From the NCBI RefSeq assembly GCF_000174355.1, contig NZ_ACIS01000015.1, positions 1-60,959 on the forward strand: 60,959 nucleotides of DNA, given 5' to 3'. This DNA comes from Pseudogulbenkiania ferrooxidans 2002. Lineage in GTDB: Bacteria; Pseudomonadota; Gammaproteobacteria; Burkholderiales; Chromobacteriaceae. The notes below the pieces were generated by a model. It ran no database searches. It worked only from the letters and a program-made list of their open reading frames with translations, and was not told the origin of the DNA. The position numbers and the translations under genes were made by a program. Positions 45,768-59,984 of this stretch are shown in pieces. How positions within the stretch are numbered: position 1 is the first letter of the stretch; each line of letters opens with the position of its first letter.

Positions 45768-46709
45768 ATGAAACTGGATATCAAACCGCTGGTGCTGTGC
45801 CTCTCTTCGCTGCTGGCGCTGCCGGCCTTGGCCGCGGAGCCGGAAAGCTGCCGCAACGTGCGTTTTGCCGACGTCGGCTGGACCGACATCGCCGCCACCA
45901 CCGGGCTCGCGACGGTGGTGTTCAAGGGGCTGGGCTACGTCCCGAGCAAGACCATCGCCTCCGAGCCCATCGTGTTCGCCGGCCTGAAGAGCAAGCAGCT
46001 GGACGTCTACCTCGGCTACTGGGACCCATCGCAGACCCCGGCCATTACCCCGTTCGTGCAGAGCAAGTCGTTGCAGGTGCTGCCCGGCGCCAACCTCGAC
46101 GGCGCCAAGTACACGCTGGCGGTGCCGAGCTACGCCGCCGAGCGCGGCCTGAAGACGTTTGCCGACATCGCCAGGTTCCGCAAGGAGCTGGACGGCAAGA
46201 TCTACGGCATCGAGCCCGGCAGCCAGGGCAACGCCCAGATCAAGAAGATGATCGACAGCAACGAATTCGGCCTGAAGGGCTTCAAGCTGATCGAGTCGAG
46301 CGAGGCCGGCATGCTGGTCGAGGCCACCAAGGCGTTCCGCCAGAAGCGCCCGATCGTGTTCCTGGCCTGGGAACCGCACCCGATGAACTTCCTGATGAAG
46401 CTGACCTACCTCTCCGGCGGCGACAAGCAGTTCGGCCCCAACTACGGCGGCTCCAAGGTGTACACGGTGCTGGCCAACGACTACCAGCAGCGCTGCCCCA
46501 ACGCCAGCAAGCTGGTCGGCAACTTCAAGTTCACCCTCGACATGGAAAACCGCGTGATGGACCCGATCATGAACAAGGTCGATCCGGCCAGCGCCGCCAA
46601 GCAGTGGCTGCAGCGCAACCCGCAGGTGCTGACCGCCTGGCTCGACGGCGTCACCACCTTCGACGGCAAGCCCGGACTGGACGCCGTGAAGAGCTATCTG
46701 GCGCAGTAA
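45768..46709 (+). CDS. caiX: Carnitine/choline ABC transporter substrate-binding protein
   Basis: 313 residues. The signal peptide (KPLVLCLSSLLALPALA) is cleaved before AEPESC. It belongs to the glycine-betaine/choline/carnitine binding family: VRFADVGWTDIAATTGLATV, YLGYWDPSQTPAITPF and IVFLAWEPHPMN hold the aromatic residues that cage the trimethylammonium group. Position at the head of the carnitine catabolic genes, as in Pseudomonas caiX-cdhCAB, supports carnitine as ligand. No permease or ATPase is encoded beside it, so it probably shares a core transporter encoded elsewhere. Confidence 0.88.
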   Translation: MKLDIKPLVLCLSSLLALPALAAEPESCRNVRFADVGWTDIAATTGLATVVFKGLGYVPSKTIASEPIVFAGLKSKQLDVYLGYWDPSQTPAITPFVQSKSLQVLPGANLDGAKYTLAVPSYAAERGLKTFADIARFRKELDGKIYGIEPGSQGNAQIKKMIDSNEFGLKGFKLIESSEAGMLVEATKAFRQKRPIVFLAWEPHPMNFLMKLTYLSGGDKQFGPNYGGSKVYTVLANDYQQRCPNASKLVGNFKFTLDMENRVMDPIMNKVDPASAAKQWLQRNPQVLTAWLDGVTTFDGKPGLDAVKSYLAQ

Positions 46710-46742
46710 GCCGGCCCCCGATTCCCGCAGAAAGGACACAGC

Positions 46743-47633
46743 ATGAACCATGACGTCATCGTCACCTGCGCGGTGACCGGCGCCGGCGACACCGTCGGCA
46801 AGCACCCGGCCATCCCGGTCACCCCGCGCCAGATCGCCGACGCCGCCATCGAGGCGGCCTGTGCCGGCGCCACCGTGGTGCACTGCCACGTGCGCAACCC
46901 GGATACCGGCAAGCCCAGCCGCGACCCCAAGCTGTACCGCGAGCTGGTGGACCGCATCCGCTCCTCCGGCGTCGACATGATTCTCAACCTGACCGCCGGC
47001 ATGGGCGGCGACCTGGAGATCGGCGCCGGCGAAAAACCGATGGAGTTCGGCCCCGGCACCGACCTGGTGGGCGGGCTGGAACGGCTGATCCACGTCGAGG
47101 AGCTGCTGCCGGAAATCTGCACCCTCGACTGCGGCACGCTCAACTTCGGCGACGGCGACTACATCTACGTCTCCACCCCGGCGCAGCTGCGCGCCGGCGC
47201 CAGGCGCATTCAGGAGCTCGGGGTGAAGCCGGAGCTGGAGGTGTTTGACACCGGCCACCTGTGGTTCGCCAAGCAGCTGCTGAAGGAAGGCCTGCTCGAC
47301 GACGCGCCGCTGTTCCAGCTCTGCCTCGGCATCCCCTGGGGGGCGCCGGCCGACACCACCACCATGAAGGCGATGGTCGACAACCTGCCGCCGGGGGCGA
47401 ACTGGGCCAGCTTCGGCATCGGCCGCATGCAGATGCCGATGGTGGCGCAGGCGGTGCTGTTGGGTGGCAATGTGCGTGTCGGGCTGGAAGACAACCTCTA
47501 CCTCGACCGTGGCGTGTTCGCCAGCAACGGCTCGCTGGTGGAGCGCGCCATCGACCTGGTGCAGAAGCTCGGCGCGCGCACGCTGACGCCGGAAGAGGGG
47601 CGCCAGAAGCTCGGGCTGAAGAAGCGCGGCTGA
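46743..47633 (+). CDS. cdhC: 3-dehydrocarnitine cleavage enzyme (BKACE/DUF849)
   Basis: 296 residues. It belongs to the beta-keto acid cleavage enzymes: [37 protein letters not shown] with the metal-binding His-x-His, [13 protein letters not shown], and [15 protein letters not shown] near the C-terminus. In carnitine catabolism it converts 3-dehydrocarnitine plus acetyl-CoA to betainyl-CoA plus acetoacetate. It follows caiX closely and precedes cdhA; a small palindrome tcctgcgcagga overlaps its 3' end. Confidence 0.92.
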   Translation: MNHDVIVTCAVTGAGDTVGKHPAIPVTPRQIADAAIEAACAGATVVHCHVRNPDTGKPSRDPKLYRELVDRIRSSGVDMILNLTAGMGGDLEIGAGEKPMEFGPGTDLVGGLERLIHVEELLPEICTLDCGTLNFGDGDYIYVSTPAQLRAGARRIQELGVKPELEVFDTGHLWFAKQLLKEGLLDDAPLFQLCLGIPWGAPADTTTMKAMVDNLPPGANWASFGIGRMQMPMVAQAVLLGGNVRVGLEDNLYLDRGVFASNGSLVERAIDLVQKLGARTLTPEEGRQKLGLKKRG

Positions 47634-47735
47634 TCCTGCGCAGGATGTGGGAGCGCGGCGCGCCACACATTCTGGCTCTGAATACGACGAAACATTCCAT
47701 GCTGGGCCATCCGGCCCCAGCGAGAGGAGGCAGTC

Positions 47736-48701
47736 ATGCCTGTGATTAGCGAAATCAAGACTTTTGCCGCGCTCGGCGTCGGCGTGATCGGCAGCGGCTG
47801 GGTGGCGCGCGCGCTCGCCAACGGCCTCGACGTGGTGGCCTGGGACCCGGCACCCGGTGCCGAGGCGCAACTGCGCGCCAACGTCGCCAACGCCTGGCCG
47901 GCGCTGGAGCAGGCCGGCCTCAAGCCGGGCGCCTCGCCGGCTCGGCTGCGCTTCGTCGCCACCATCGAGGAGGCGGTGACCGACGCCGACTTCATCCAGG
48001 AGAGCGCGCCGGAGCGGCTGGAGCTGAAACTGGAGCTGCACGCCCGGGTGTCGGCGGCGGCCAAGCCGGGGGCCATCATCGCCTCGTCCACCTCGGGGCT
48101 GCTGCCGTCCGAGTTCTACCGCGACGCCGTGCACCCGGAGCGCTGCATCGTCGGCCACCCGTTCAACCCGGTGTACCTGTTGCCGCTGGTCGAGGTGGTG
48201 GGCGGGGAGAAGACCTCGCCGGAGACCATCGAGGCCGCCAAGGCGATCTACGCCGGCCTCGGCATGCGGCCCTTGCACGTGCGCAAGGAGGTGCCCGGCT
48301 TCATCGCCGACCGCCTGCTGGAAGCCTTGTGGCGCGAGGCGCTGCATCTGGTCAACGACGGCGTGGCGACGACCGGCGAGATCGACGACGCCATCCGTTT
48401 CGGCGCCGGCCTGCGCTGGGCCTTCATGGGCACCTTCCAGATCTACACGCTGGCCGGCGGCGAGGCGGGCATGCGCCACTTCATGCAGCAGTTCGGGCCG
48501 GCGCTGCAGCTGCCGTGGACCTATCTGCCGGCGCCGGAGCTGACCGACGAACTGATCGAACGCGTGGTCGAGGGCACGGCGGTGCAGCAGGGAGAGCGCT
48601 CGATCAAGGCGCTGGAGCGCTACCGCGACGACTGCTTGCTCGGTGTGTTGGGCGCGGTGGCGGCGGCCAAGGCGCGTCACGGCCTGAAGCCGGAGGAGTG
48701 A
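47736..48701 (+). CDS. cdhA: L-carnitine 3-dehydrogenase
   Basis: 321 residues. It oxidises L-carnitine to 3-dehydrocarnitine with NAD+. Rossmann motif [20 protein letters not shown], then [30 protein letters not shown] and the 3-hydroxyacyl-CoA dehydrogenase-like [20 protein letters not shown] with the catalytic His; [20 protein letters not shown] begins the helical C-terminal domain. GAGAGGAGG precedes the ATG. It is followed by cdhB after 1 base. Confidence 0.95.
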   Translation: MPVISEIKTFAALGVGVIGSGWVARALANGLDVVAWDPAPGAEAQLRANVANAWPALEQAGLKPGASPARLRFVATIEEAVTDADFIQESAPERLELKLELHARVSAAAKPGAIIASSTSGLLPSEFYRDAVHPERCIVGHPFNPVYLLPLVEVVGGEKTSPETIEAAKAIYAGLGMRPLHVRKEVPGFIADRLLEALWREALHLVNDGVATTGEIDDAIRFGAGLRWAFMGTFQIYTLAGGEAGMRHFMQQFGPALQLPWTYLPAPELTDELIERVVEGTAVQQGERSIKALERYRDDCLLGVLGAVAAAKARHGLKPEE

Positions 48702-48702
48702 A

Positions 48703-49196
48703 ATGAGCGCGCTGACGCTGTACCGCGATGAGGTGCGCGCCGAGTGGGTCGACTACAACGGCCACTTGCGCGACGCCTTCTACCTGCTGCTGTTCAGCTA
48801 CGCCGTCGACGCGCTGATCGACACCATCGGGCTCGACGCGGCGGAGCGTGAGCGCAGCCGGCGCTCGGTCTACACGCTGGAGGTGCACCTGAATTACCTC
48901 TCCGAGTTGAAGCAGGGCGAGGCGGTGCGGGTGGATTGCCAGCTGCTGGCCCACGACAGCAAGCGCCTGCACGTCTACTTCACGCTGCATCGTGGCGACG
49001 AGGCCGAGCCGGTGGCCGCCAGCGAGCAGATGCTGCTGCACGTCGACACGGCGCAAGCCTGCTCGGCACCGTTCGACGCCGCGGTGCTGGCCAGGGTCGA
49101 GACGCTGGCGGCGGCGCACGCCGGCCTGCCGCGCCCGGCCTACGCCGGCCGGGTGATCGGGCTGCCGCGGCGCGCCGCGACGGAGGGCGGGCAGAC

Positions 49197-49200
<4 letters not shown>
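48703..49200 (+). CDS. cdhB: Betainyl-CoA thioesterase
   Basis: 165-residue hot-dog fold acyl-CoA thioesterase: [20 protein letters not shown] holds the catalytic Asp, and [20 protein letters not shown] the core sheet. In the carnitine pathway it releases glycine betaine from betainyl-CoA. The start overlaps cdhA context tightly and the TGA is shared with the ATGA start of the synthetase gene. Confidence 0.9.
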
Positions 49201-51155
<1,955 letters not shown>

Positions 51156-51263
51156 GGCGGATGCCCCTGCTGTGCTGGGGCGATCCGCCGGGCGTCGCGA
51201 TATACCGCGTCGGTATGCGCGTCGAATGCGCCGCTGATTCGTGGCGCACCGGCTTGGCGGAAC

Positions 51264-51292
51264 GCCCCGTAGGCGGGGCTTCCGCCCTACGG
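51264..51292. terminator. Possible terminator between convergent genes
   Basis: gccccg / cggggc, or alternatively a longer bulged stem ccgtagg-cgg / ccgccctacgg, lies between the synthetase and convergent cdhR stops. T-runs are lacking. Confidence 0.35.
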
Positions 51293-52285
51293 TCAAGGTG
51301 CCGCCCGCGCGGCGCTCTCTTCGTGGCGGTCGTGGCTCGGCGTCACCCTATAGCGCTGGCGGTAGGCGCGCGCGAAATAGGTGGCCGAGTCGAAACCGCA
51401 CGCCACGCCGATCTCCATCACGCTCATCCCGGTCTGGCGCAGCAGCTCGCGCGCCCTCTCCAGCCGCAATTTCAGGTAGAACGCGCCCGGGGTATCGTCG
51501 AACTGGGCGCGGAACAGCCGCTCCAGCTGGCGCCGCGTCACCCCCACCGTCTCGGCCAGCTCGTCCGCCGTCAGCGGCGTCTCGAGATGCCGTTCCATGG
51601 TTCCGATGGCGTTCACCAGCTTGCGGTTGTGCACGTCGTAGCGCACCGCGATTTGCAGGCGCTGGTGATCCGACTTGGCGCGGATGCGGCCCAGCACGAA
51701 CTGCTCGGACACCTGCATCGCCAGTTCGGCGCCGTGGTGGCGGCCGATCAGCTCCAGCATCAGGTCGATCGAGGCGGTGCCGCCGGCCGAGCTGATGCGC
51801 GCCCCGTCGATCTCGAACAATTCCTGGGTGACGTTGAGCGCCGGGTAGTGCTCGCGAAACGCCGCGATCGCCTCCCAGTGCAGCGTCAGCTTCTCGTGCC
51901 GGAACAGCCCGGCCTCGGCCAGCACGAAGCAGCCGGTGTCGATGCCGCCCAGCGTCGCACCCTGCCGCGCGAGCTGGCGCAGCCAGGCGGTCAACGCCGG
52001 CGTGGCGTGCGCCAGCGGGTTGAAGCCCGCCACCACGAACAGCGTGCGCACCGCTCCCGCCCCGCTGCAGGCGCCTTCCGCCGCCAGCGACATGCCGTTG
52101 CTGGCGCTGACCGCGCCGCCGTCCAGGCTCAGCAGGTGCCAGCGGTACAGCGCCGGGTGGAAGCGGTTGGCGACGCGCAGCGGCTCGATCGCCGACAGCA
52201 GGCCGAGCATGGAGAATTCCGGCAACAGCACGAAGTGGATGTCTTCGGGGGCGGCGGTCGGCGGAGTCGGGCAAGGGGCGCTCAT
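51293..52285 (-). CDS. cdhR: GlxA family (DJ-1/PfpI plus AraC HTH) regulator, probable CdhR
   Basis: About 330 residues from MSAPCPTPPTAAPED; an ATG 12 codons upstream is equally possible as neither has a clear ribosome-binding site. The N-terminal class-I amidotransferase-like domain (IHFVLLPEFSMLGLLSAIEP, TLGGIDTGCFVLAEAGLF) senses the ligand. The C-terminal AraC domain has TADELAETVGVTRRQLERLF and MSVMEIGVACGFDSATYFAR. GlxA proteins of this type (CdhR, GbdR) activate carnitine or betaine catabolism. Convergent placement at the end of the cdh cluster supports CdhR. Confidence 0.88.
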   Translation of the reverse strand: MSAPCPTPPTAAPEDIHFVLLPEFSMLGLLSAIEPLRVANRFHPALYRWHLLSLDGGAVSASNGMSLAAEGACSGAGAVRTLFVVAGFNPLAHATPALTAWLRQLARQGATLGGIDTGCFVLAEAGLFRHEKLTLHWEAIAAFREHYPALNVTQELFEIDGARISSAGGTASIDLMLELIGRHHGAELAMQVSEQFVLGRIRAKSDHQRLQIAVRYDVHNRKLVNAIGTMERHLETPLTADELAETVGVTRRQLERLFRAQFDDTPGAFYLKLRLERARELLRQTGMSVMEIGVACGFDSATYFARAYRQRYRVTPSHDRHEESAARAAP

Positions 52286-52516
52286 CGGGCGGGGCGGCTC
52301 GGTTGGGGGGTGACACAGCATAGCGCATGCGCGGCACGGCGCCGAGTCCGGCGCCGGGGGCCCTCCCGAGCGGCATGACGCGTGGCACGAATTCGCATTC
52401 TCTCCATGTTTGCGTAAGGTTTAGCCGATATCATTGAACCTCGCCCGGTGCGTCGAGGTTGGTCCGGGCGTCTGCCCGTTTTCCTTTTTCCCAGCCCCAG
52501 ACAGCGAACCGACACG

Positions 52517-53794
52517 ATGAGCCCGACCCCCTCCGAATCCACCCCCCCGTCTTCTCCCTCTACCCCCCGCCCGCGTCGCCGCCTGCTGTGGCTGGCCCTG
52601 TTCGGCCTGGTCGTGGCCGGGGCGGTCGGCTGGCAGCGCTGGCACGCCGCGTCCGGTGCGGACAAGGCGGCGGTGCAGAAACGGGGCGAGCGCGGGCCGC
52701 AGACGGTGACGGTGGCGACGGTGCGGCGCGGCCAGCTCAAGGTCTACCTGACCGCCCTGGGCACGGTGACGCCGAGCGAGACGGTGACGGTGAAGAGCCG
52801 CGTCGACGGCCAACTGATGCGCGTGCTGTTCACCGAGGGCCAGCTGGTCAAGTCCGGCCAGCTCCTGGCCGAGATCGACCCGCGCCCGTTCGAGGCGGCG
52901 GTGGCGCAGGCCGAGGGGCAGCTGCTGCGCGACAGCGCGCAATTGAAGAACGCCGAGATCGACCTGGCGCGCTACCAGTCGCTGCTGGCGGAGAATTCCA
53001 TCGCGCGCCAGCAGGTGGATACCCAGGCGGCGCTGGTGCAGCAGTTCCGCGGCACGGTCAAGGTCGACCAGGGGGTGGTCGACAACGCCCGCCTGCAGCT
53101 GTCGTACAGCCATATCACGGCGCCGCTGGCGGGGCGCGTCGGGCTGCGCCGCGTCGACGCCGGCAACATGATCACCGCCAACGACGCCAACGGCCTGGTG
53201 GTGATCACCCAGACCCAGCCCAGCCACGTGGTGTTCGCGCTGCCCGAGGCGCACCTGAGCACGGTGATGAAGCCCTATCTGGCCGGTCAGGCGCTGTCGG
53301 TCGAGGCATGGGACCGCGGCGGCAAGCTGCTGGCCCAGGGCAAGCTGGAGACGCTGGACAACCAGATGGACAGCACCACCGGCACGGTCAAGCTCAAGGC
53401 GCGTTTCGCCAACGCCGACAACGTGCTGTTCCCCAACCAGTTCATCAACGTCAAGCTGCTCACCGAGGTGCGCCGCGACGCGGTGCTGATCCCGGAGGCG
53501 GCGCTGCAGCGCGGCAAGGACGGCCCCTTCGTCTACCTGGTGCAGCCGGACAACCGTGTCGCCTTGCGCCCGGTGGTGCCGGGGCCGGCCGATGCCGGCC
53601 AGCTGGCGGTGGAGCAGGGCCTGGCGCCGGGTGAGCGCGTGGCGCTCGACGGCCTCGACCGGCTGCGCGCCGGCAGCCAGGTCAAGCCGCGCGCCCTGAA
53701 CGACGCGGGCGCCACGGCGCCGGGCGCTGGCGGCAAGCGCCGTGGCAAGCACGCGGCCTCGGCGCCGGCGGCGCAGGGACAGGCCAAGCAATGA
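52517..53794 (+). CDS. mdtA: RND efflux periplasmic adaptor MdtA-like
   Basis: 425 residues from [20 protein letters not shown]; the frame extends upstream but the Ser/Pro-rich start followed by a single membrane anchor ([16 protein letters not shown]) fits. Membrane-fusion protein: lipoyl halves [20 protein letters not shown] and [20 protein letters not shown], alpha-hairpin between them, and beta-barrel [20 protein letters not shown]. It links the inner-membrane pump to the outer-membrane channel. A basic Ala-rich tail ends the protein. The TGA overlaps the mdtB ATG. Confidence 0.93.
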   Translation: MSPTPSESTPPSSPSTPRPRRRLLWLALFGLVVAGAVGWQRWHAASGADKAAVQKRGERGPQTVTVATVRRGQLKVYLTALGTVTPSETVTVKSRVDGQLMRVLFTEGQLVKSGQLLAEIDPRPFEAAVAQAEGQLLRDSAQLKNAEIDLARYQSLLAENSIARQQVDTQAALVQQFRGTVKVDQGVVDNARLQLSYSHITAPLAGRVGLRRVDAGNMITANDANGLVVITQTQPSHVVFALPEAHLSTVMKPYLAGQALSVEAWDRGGKLLAQGKLETLDNQMDSTTGTVKLKARFANADNVLFPNQFINVKLLTEVRRDAVLIPEAALQRGKDGPFVYLVQPDNRVALRPVVPGPADAGQLAVEQGLAPGERVALDGLDRLRAGSQVKPRALNDAGATAPGAGGKRRGKHAASAPAAQGQAKQ

Positions 53795-56700
53795 ACCCGT
53801 CCCGTCCCTTCATCCTGCGGCCGATCGCCACCACGCTGTGCATGCTGGCGCTGGTGCTGACCGGCTGGGTGGCGTACAAGCTGCTGCCGGTGTCGGCGCT
53901 GCCGCAGGTGGATTACCCCACCATCCAGGTGGTGACGCTCTACCCGGGCGCGAGCCCGGAGGTGATGGGGGCGATGGTGTCCTCGCCGCTGGAGCGCCAG
54001 TTCGGCCAGATGCCGGGGCTGAGCCAGATGCGCACCAGCAGTTCCGGCGGCGCCTCGGTGATCACGTTGCAGTTCACGCTCGACATCGCGCTCGACGAGG
54101 CCGAGCAGGAAGTGCAGGCGGCGATCAACGCCGCCAGCTCGCTGCTGCCGGCCGACCTGCCGTCGCCGCCGATCTACAACAAGGTCAACCCGGCCGACAG
54201 CCCGATCGTGTCGCTCGCCATCACCTCGCCGACGCTGCCCTTGCCCAAGCTGGAAGACCTGGTCGACACGCGCCTGGCGCAGAAGCTGTCGCAGCTCTCC
54301 GGGGTGGGGCTGGTGAGCCTGAGCGGTGGCCAGCGCCCGGCGGTGCGCATCCGCGCCGACGCGCGCGCGCTGGCGGCCAACGGTCTGACCCTGGCCGATC
54401 TGCGCAGCGCCATCGGCAGCGCCAACGTGAAGCAGTCCAAGGGCGGCTTCGACGGCCCGCTGCAGGCCTCCAGCATCGACGCCAACGACCAGCTCGCCTC
54501 GTCCGACGACTACCGCCGCCTGGTGCTGGCGTACAAGAACGGCGCACCGCTGCGCCTGTCCGACGTGGCCTCGGTGGTGGACGAGGTGGAGAACCGCCGT
54601 CTCGGCGCCTGGGCCAACCGCAGCCCGGCAATCATCGTCGACATCCGCCGCCAGCCCGGCGCCAACGTGATCGAGGTGGTGGACCGCATCAAGACGCTGC
54701 TGCCGCAGCTCAAGGCGACGCTGCCGGGCTCGGTCGACGTGACCCTGCTCAGCGACCGCACCGACGGCATCCGCGCCGCGGTGCACGACGTCGAGTTCGA
54801 GCTGATGCTGGCGGTAGCGCTGGTGGTGATGGTGATCTTCCTGTTCCTGCGCAACGTGCCGGCCACCCTCATCCCCGGCGTGACGGTGCCGCTGTCGCTG
54901 GTCGGCACCTTCGGCGTGATGTACCTGGCGGGCTTCAGCCTCAACAACCTGACGCTGATGGCCTTGACCATCGCCACCGGCTTCGTGGTGGACGACGCCA
55001 TCGTGATGATCGAGAACATCGCGCGCTACATCGAGGAGGGCGACTCGCCGCTGCAGGCCGCGCTCAAGGGCTCGGCGCAGATCGGCTTCACCATCATCTC
55101 GCTGACCTTCTCGCTGATCGCGGTGCTGATCCCGCTGCTGTTCATGGGCGACGTGGTGGGGCGGCTGTTCCGCGAGTTCGCCGTCACGCTGGCGGTGTCG
55201 ATCCTGCTGTCGGCGGCGATCTCGCTGTCGCTGACGCCGATGATGTGCGCGCGCCTCTTGAAGCACGTGCCGGAGGAGAAGCAGGGGCGCTTCTACCACG
55301 CCAGCGGCGCCTTCATCGACGGCATGATCGCGCGCTACGGCCGCGCCCTGGAGTGGGTGCTGGAGCACCAGCCGCTGACGCTGCTGGTGGCGCTGGGCAC
55401 GCTGGTGCTGACCGCCGCGCTGTACCTGGTGGTGCCCAAGGGCTTCTTCCCGCTGCAGGACACCGGCGCCATCCAGGCGGTGACCGAGGCGCCGCAGTCG
55501 GTGTCGTTCGCCGCCATAGCCGAGCGCCAGCAGCGCCTGGCCGCGGTGCTGCTGCACGACCCGGCGGTGGCGAGCCTGTCGTCCATCGTCGGCGTCGACG
55601 GCAGCAACGCCACGCTCAACAGCGGGCGCCTGCAGATCAACCTGAAGCCGCATGGCGAGCGCGACGACGTGTCCACGGTGGCGGCGCGGCTGCAGCAGAG
55701 CGCGGCGCAGGTGCCGGGCATCGCGCTCTACCTGCAGCCGGCGCAGGACCTCACCATCGAGACCACGCCCAGCCGCACCCAGTACCAGTTCGCGCTCGAC
55801 AGCGCCAACGCCGCCGAGCTGGCGCAGTGGGTGCCGCGCCTGCTGGACGCGTTGCGCCAGCGCCCGGAGCTGGCGGACGTCGCCAGCGACCAGCAGGAGC
55901 AGGGCCTGCAGGCGTATATCGAGATCGACCGCGACAGCGCGGCGCGCCTCGGCGTCAGCGCCGCGGCGGTGGACAACGCGCTGTACGACGCCTTCGGCCA
56001 ACGTCTGATCTCGACCATCTTCACCCAGACCAACCAGTACCGCGTGGTGCTGGAATCGGGCGGGGCCGCCGGCAAGGGCCTGGCCGCGCTCGACGATCTC
56101 TACCTGACCAGCAGCGGCGGCACCCCGGTGCCGCTGAAGAGCGTGGTGAAGGTGAGCGAGCGGCTGGCGCCGCTGGTGCTCAATCGCCTCGACCAGTTCC
56201 CCACCGCCACGCTGTCGTTCAACCTCGCCCCCGGCGTGTCGCTGGGCAGCGCGGTGGCGGCGGTGCGCGAGGTGGAGCATGAGATCGGCCTGCCGGCCAG
56301 CGTCGAGACGCGCTTCCAGGGCGCCGCCGCGGCGTTCCAGAGTTCGCTCTCCAACACCCTGTGGCTGATCCTGGCGGCGGTGGTGACGATGTACATCGTG
56401 CTGGGGGTGCTGTACGAGAGCTACATCCACCCGGTCACCATCCTCTCCACGCTGCCGTCGGCGGCGATCGGCGCGCTGTTGGCGCTGCTGGTGTCGGGCT
56501 CCTCGCTCGACGTGATCGCGGTGATCGGCATCATCCTGCTGATCGGCATCGTCAAGAAGAACGCGATCATGATGATCGACTTCGCGCTGGAGGCCGAGCG
56601 CAAGCAGAAGCTTAGCCCGCGCGAGGCGATCTTCCAGGCCTGCCTGCTGCGTTTCCGCCCGATCCTGATGACCACGCTGGCGGCGCTGTTGGGCGCGCTG

Positions 56701-56883
56701 CCGCTGATGCTGGGCTCCGGCGCCGGCTCCGAGCTGCGCCACCCGCTCGGCATCACGCTGGTGGGCGGGCTGCTGTTGAGCCAGCTGTTGACGCTGTTCA
56801 CCACGCCGGTGATCTACCTCGCCTTCGACCGCCTGGCGCGGCGCTGGCGCAAGGCGCCGGCGGCGCAGGGTGACGCGGCATGA
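53791..56883 (+). CDS. mdtB: RND multidrug efflux permease MdtB-like
   Basis: 1030 residues, twelve membrane helices with two large periplasmic loops. Start [20 protein letters not shown] is typical of Mdt[21 protein letters not shown] carries the paired aspartates of the proton relay in TM4; [20 protein letters not shown] is the TM10-11 signature. MdtB and MdtC form a mixed trimer driven by proton influx. Overlapping stop/start (ATGA) with both neighbours indicates fixed co-translation. Confidence 0.95.
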   Translation: MNPSRPFILRPIATTLCMLALVLTGWVAYKLLPVSALPQVDYPTIQVVTLYPGASPEVMGAMVSSPLERQFGQMPGLSQMRTSSSGGASVITLQFTLDIALDEAEQEVQAAINAASSLLPADLPSPPIYNKVNPADSPIVSLAITSPTLPLPKLEDLVDTRLAQKLSQLSGVGLVSLSGGQRPAVRIRADARALAANGLTLADLRSAIGSANVKQSKGGFDGPLQASSIDANDQLASSDDYRRLVLAYKNGAPLRLSDVASVVDEVENRRLGAWANRSPAIIVDIRRQPGANVIEVVDRIKTLLPQLKATLPGSVDVTLLSDRTDGIRAAVHDVEFELMLAVALVVMVIFLFLRNVPATLIPGVTVPLSLVGTFGVMYLAGFSLNNLTLMALTIATGFVVDDAIVMIENIARYIEEGDSPLQAALKGSAQIGFTIISLTFSLIAVLIPLLFMGDVVGRLFREFAVTLAVSILLSAAISLSLTPMMCARLLKHVPEEKQGRFYHASGAFIDGMIARYGRALEWVLEHQPLTLLVALGTLVLTAALYLVVPKGFFPLQDTGAIQAVTEAPQSVSFAAIAERQQRLAAVLLHDPAVASLSSIVGVDGSNATLNSGRLQINLKPHGERDDVSTVAARLQQSAAQVPGIALYLQPAQDLTIETTPSRTQYQFALDSANAAELAQWVPRLLDALRQRPELADVASDQQEQGLQAYIEIDRDSAARLGVSAAAVDNALYDAFGQRLISTIFTQTNQYRVVLESGGAAGKGLAALDDLYLTSSGGTPVPLKSVVKVSERLAPLVLNRLDQFPTATLSFNLAPGVSLGSAVAAVREVEHEIGLPASVETRFQGAAAAFQSSLSNTLWLILAAVVTMYIVLGVLYESYIHPVTILSTLPSAAIGALLALLVSGSSLDVIAVIGIILLIGIVKKNAIMMIDFALEAERKQKLSPREAIFQACLLRFRPILMTTLAALLGALPLMLGSGAGSELRHPLGITLVGGLLLSQLLTLFTTPVIYLAFDRLARRWRKAPAAQGDAA

Positions 56884-59800
56884 TCCCGTCCGCGCCGTTC
56901 ATCCGCCGCCCGGTCGCCACCGTGCTGTTGACGCTGGCGATCGCGCTGGCCGGGTTGCTGGCGTTCGGGCTGTTGCCGGTGGCGTCGCTGCCGCAGGTGG
57001 ATTTCCCCACCATCCAGGTGCAGGCGCAGCTGGCCGGCGCCAGCCCGGAGACCATGGCGGCCACGGTGGCGACGCCGCTGGAGCGCACCCTGGGGCGCAT
57101 CGCCGGGGTCAACGAGATCACCTCGACCAGCTCGCAGGGCAGCACCCGCATCGTGCTGCAGTTCGACCTCAACCGCGACAGCAACGGCGCCGCCAAGGAC
57201 GTGCAGGGCGCCATCAACGCCGCGCTCGCCAACCTGCCCAGCGCGCTGTCCGGTACGCCGACCTACCGCAAGGTCAACCCGTCCGAGGCGCCGGTGCTGA
57301 TCCTGACGCTGACCTCGGACACCCTGACCAAGGGCCGGCTGTACGACATCGCCTCCACCGTGCTGGCGCAGAAGCTGTCGCAGGTGGACGGCATCGGCCA
57401 GGTCACGGTCGGCGGCGGGGCGCTGCCGGCGGTGCGCGTGGCGCTCGATCCCACCGCGCTGTCGCGCCACGGCGTCAGCTTCGACGCGGTGCGCCGGGCG
57501 ATCCAGAACTACACCCTGAAGCTGCCCTTGGGGGTGCTGGAGGACGCCGGCCGGCAGTGGCAGCTCGCCAGCAACGACCAGCTCAACCGCGCCGCCGACT
57601 ACCGCGGCCTGATCGTGCACTACCAGGACGGCGCCGCGCTGCGCCTGGCCGACGTCGCCACGGTGAGCGATTCGGTGCAGGACGTGCGCAACGCCGGGCT
57701 CGCCAACGGCAAGCCGGCCATCGTGCTGCTGCTGTTCCGCGCCCCCGGTGCCAACGTCATCGACACCGTGGAGCGCGTGCGCGCGCTGATGCCGCAGCTC
57801 TCCGCCTCGGTGCCGCAGACCGCCACGCTGACGGTGACGCAGGACCGCACCTCGACCATCCGCGCCTCGCTGCGCGACGTCGAGCGCACCCTGGTTACGG
57901 CGGTGGCGCTGGTGGTGCTGGTGGTATTCCTGTTCCTCCAGAGCGGGCGCGCCACGCTGGTGCCGGCGATCACCGTGCCGGTGTCGCTGATCGGCACCTT
58001 CGGCGTGATGTACCTGGCCGGCTTCAGCCTCAACAACCTGTCGCTGATGGCGCTGACCATTGCCACCGGCTTTGTGGTGGACGACACCATCGTGGTGCTG
58101 GAGAACATCGCGCGCCACATCGAGAACGGCATGACGCCGCGCGCGGCGGCGTTCCGCGGTGCGCGCGAGGTGGGCTTCACGGTGCTGGCGATGAGCCTGT
58201 CGCTGATCGCGGTGTTCATCCCGATCCTGCTGATGGGCGACATCGTCGGCCGGCTGTTCCGCGAGTTCGCGCTGACGCTGTCGGCGGCGATCCTGGTGTC
58301 GCTGGTGGTGTCGCTCACCACCGCGCCGATGCTGTGCTCGCGCTGGCTGCGTCCGCGTCCGCCGAGGCCGGCGGCACCGAGCCGCTTCGCGCGCTGGCGC
58401 GCGCAGTGGTTCGAACGCCTGGTGGCCGGCTACCGCCGCTCGCTGGCGTGGTCGCTCGACCACCACCTGCTGATGCTGCTGCTGCTGGTCGCCACCGTGG
58501 CGGCCAACGTCGCGCTCTACGTCGCGGTGCCCAAGGGCTTCTTCCCGCAGCAGGACACCGGGCGCCTGATCGGCAACATCCGCGCCGACCAGAGCATCTC
58601 GTTCCAGGCCATGCGCGGCAAGCTGCAGCGCTTCGTCGACGTGGTGCGGCGCGACCCGGCGGTGGCCAGCGTGGTCGGCTTCACCGGCGGCGGCGCGCGC
58701 AACAGCGCCAACGTCTTCGTCGGCCTCAAGCCGCGCAGCGAACGCCAGGAAAGCGCCGACCAGGTGATCGCGCGGCTGCGCAAGCAGCTGTCGCGCGAGC
58801 CGGGCGCCACCTTGTTCCTGCAGGCGGCGCAGGAATTGCGCATCGGCGGGCGCCAGAGCAACGCCCAGTACCAGTACACGCTGCAGGGCGACGACCTGGC
58901 CCAGCTGCGCGCCTGGGAGCCGCGCGTGCGCCAGGCGCTGGTGCGGCTGCCCGGGCTCGCCGACGTCAACACCGACCAGCAGGACCGCGGCCTGCAGACC
59001 ACGCTGCTGTTCGACCGCGATACCCTGGCGCGCCTCGGCCTGACCCAGAACGACGCCGACAGCGCGCTCGGCAACGCCTTCGGCCAACGTCAGATCGCCA
59101 CGCTGTACAATCCGCTCAACCAGTACAAGGTGGTGCTGGAGGCGGCTCCGGCCTACCTCGAGCGCCCCGAGTCGCTGCGCGATATCTATCTGATCACGCC
59201 GCAGAGCCAGCCGGTGCCGCTCGCCACGGTGAGCCGGGTGCAGCCCGACAACACGCCGCTGGCGGTCAACCACCAGGGCCAGTTCGCCGCCACCACGGTG
59301 TCGTTCAACCTCGACCCCGGGGTGTCGATCGGCGCGGCGCGCGCCGCCATCGACGGCGCCGTCAACCGGCTCGGCCTGCCCGGCTCGCTGGTGGGCAGTT
59401 TCCAGGGCAGCGCGCGCGCCTTCCAGGCCTCGCTCGACAGCCAGCCCTGGCTGATCCTGGCGGCGCTGGCGGCGGTGTACATCGTGCTGGGCATCCTCTA
59501 CGAAAGCGCCATCCACCCCATCACCATCCTCTCCACGCTGCCCTCGGCCGGGGTCGGCGCCATCCTGGCGCTGCAACTGTCCGGCGGCGAGCTGAACGTG
59601 GTGGCGATGATCGGCGTGCTGCTGCTGATCGGCATCGTCAAGAAGAACGCCATCATGCTGATCGACTTCGCGCTCGCGGCCGAGCGCAAGCAGGGGCTGG
59701 CGCCGCGCGAGGCCATCCTCGAGGCCGGCGTGCTACGTTTCCGCCCCATCCTGATGACCACCATGGCGGCGCTGTTGGGCGCGCTGCCGCTGGCGCTGGG

Positions 59801-59984
59801 GCACGGCGAGGGCGCCGAGCTGCGCCAGCCGCTCGGCATCTCGGTGGTGGGCGGACTGATCGTCAGCCAGCTGCTGACCTTGTACACCACCCCGGTGGTG
59901 TACCTGTACATGGACCGCCTGCGGCGGTGGAGCGGGCGCCGGGAGCGCCGCTCCGCGCCGGCGCAGGCGCAGGAGAACGGGTAA
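56880..59984 (+). CDS. mdtC: RND multidrug efflux permease MdtC-like
   Basis: 1034 residues, paralogous to the preceding permease along its length. It begins [20 protein letters not shown]. The TM4 proton-relay segment reads [20 protein letters not shown] and the TM10-11 region [20 protein letters not shown]. Partner subunit of MdtB in the tripartite pump. The stop is directly followed by the ATG of the outer-membrane factor gene. Confidence 0.95.
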   Translation: MIPSAPFIRRPVATVLLTLAIALAGLLAFGLLPVASLPQVDFPTIQVQAQLAGASPETMAATVATPLERTLGRIAGVNEITSTSSQGSTRIVLQFDLNRDSNGAAKDVQGAINAALANLPSALSGTPTYRKVNPSEAPVLILTLTSDTLTKGRLYDIASTVLAQKLSQVDGIGQVTVGGGALPAVRVALDPTALSRHGVSFDAVRRAIQNYTLKLPLGVLEDAGRQWQLASNDQLNRAADYRGLIVHYQDGAALRLADVATVSDSVQDVRNAGLANGKPAIVLLLFRAPGANVIDTVERVRALMPQLSASVPQTATLTVTQDRTSTIRASLRDVERTLVTAVALVVLVVFLFLQSGRATLVPAITVPVSLIGTFGVMYLAGFSLNNLSLMALTIATGFVVDDTIVVLENIARHIENGMTPRAAAFRGAREVGFTVLAMSLSLIAVFIPILLMGDIVGRLFREFALTLSAAILVSLVVSLTTAPMLCSRWLRPRPPRPAAPSRFARWRAQWFERLVAGYRRSLAWSLDHHLLMLLLLVATVAANVALYVAVPKGFFPQQDTGRLIGNIRADQSISFQAMRGKLQRFVDVVRRDPAVASVVGFTGGGARNSANVFVGLKPRSERQESADQVIARLRKQLSREPGATLFLQAAQELRIGGRQSNAQYQYTLQGDDLAQLRAWEPRVRQALVRLPGLADVNTDQQDRGLQTTLLFDRDTLARLGLTQNDADSALGNAFGQRQIATLYNPLNQYKVVLEAAPAYLERPESLRDIYLITPQSQPVPLATVSRVQPDNTPLAVNHQGQFAATTVSFNLDPGVSIGAARAAIDGAVNRLGLPGSLVGSFQGSARAFQASLDSQPWLILAALAAVYIVLGILYESAIHPITILSTLPSAGVGAILALQLSGGELNVVAMIGVLLLIGIVKKNAIMLIDFALAAERKQGLAPREAILEAGVLRFRPILMTTMAALLGALPLALGHGEGAELRQPLGISVVGGLIVSQLLTLYTTPVVYLYMDRLRRWSGRRERRSAPAQAQENG

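Noticed and set aside
47634..47720. tcctgcgcagga palindrome and tgtgg...ccaca stem between cdhC and cdhA as a terminator
   Set aside because: No T-run, and the pathway genes on both sides need co-expression; at most an mRNA-processing structure.
53533..56742. Very long minus-strand open frame opposite mdtB (and similar ones opposite mdtC, cdh genes and pntAB)
   Set aside because: Composition is Arg/His/Gln-rich with no domain, a known artefact of high-GC codon bias; the plus-strand genes carry full family motifs.
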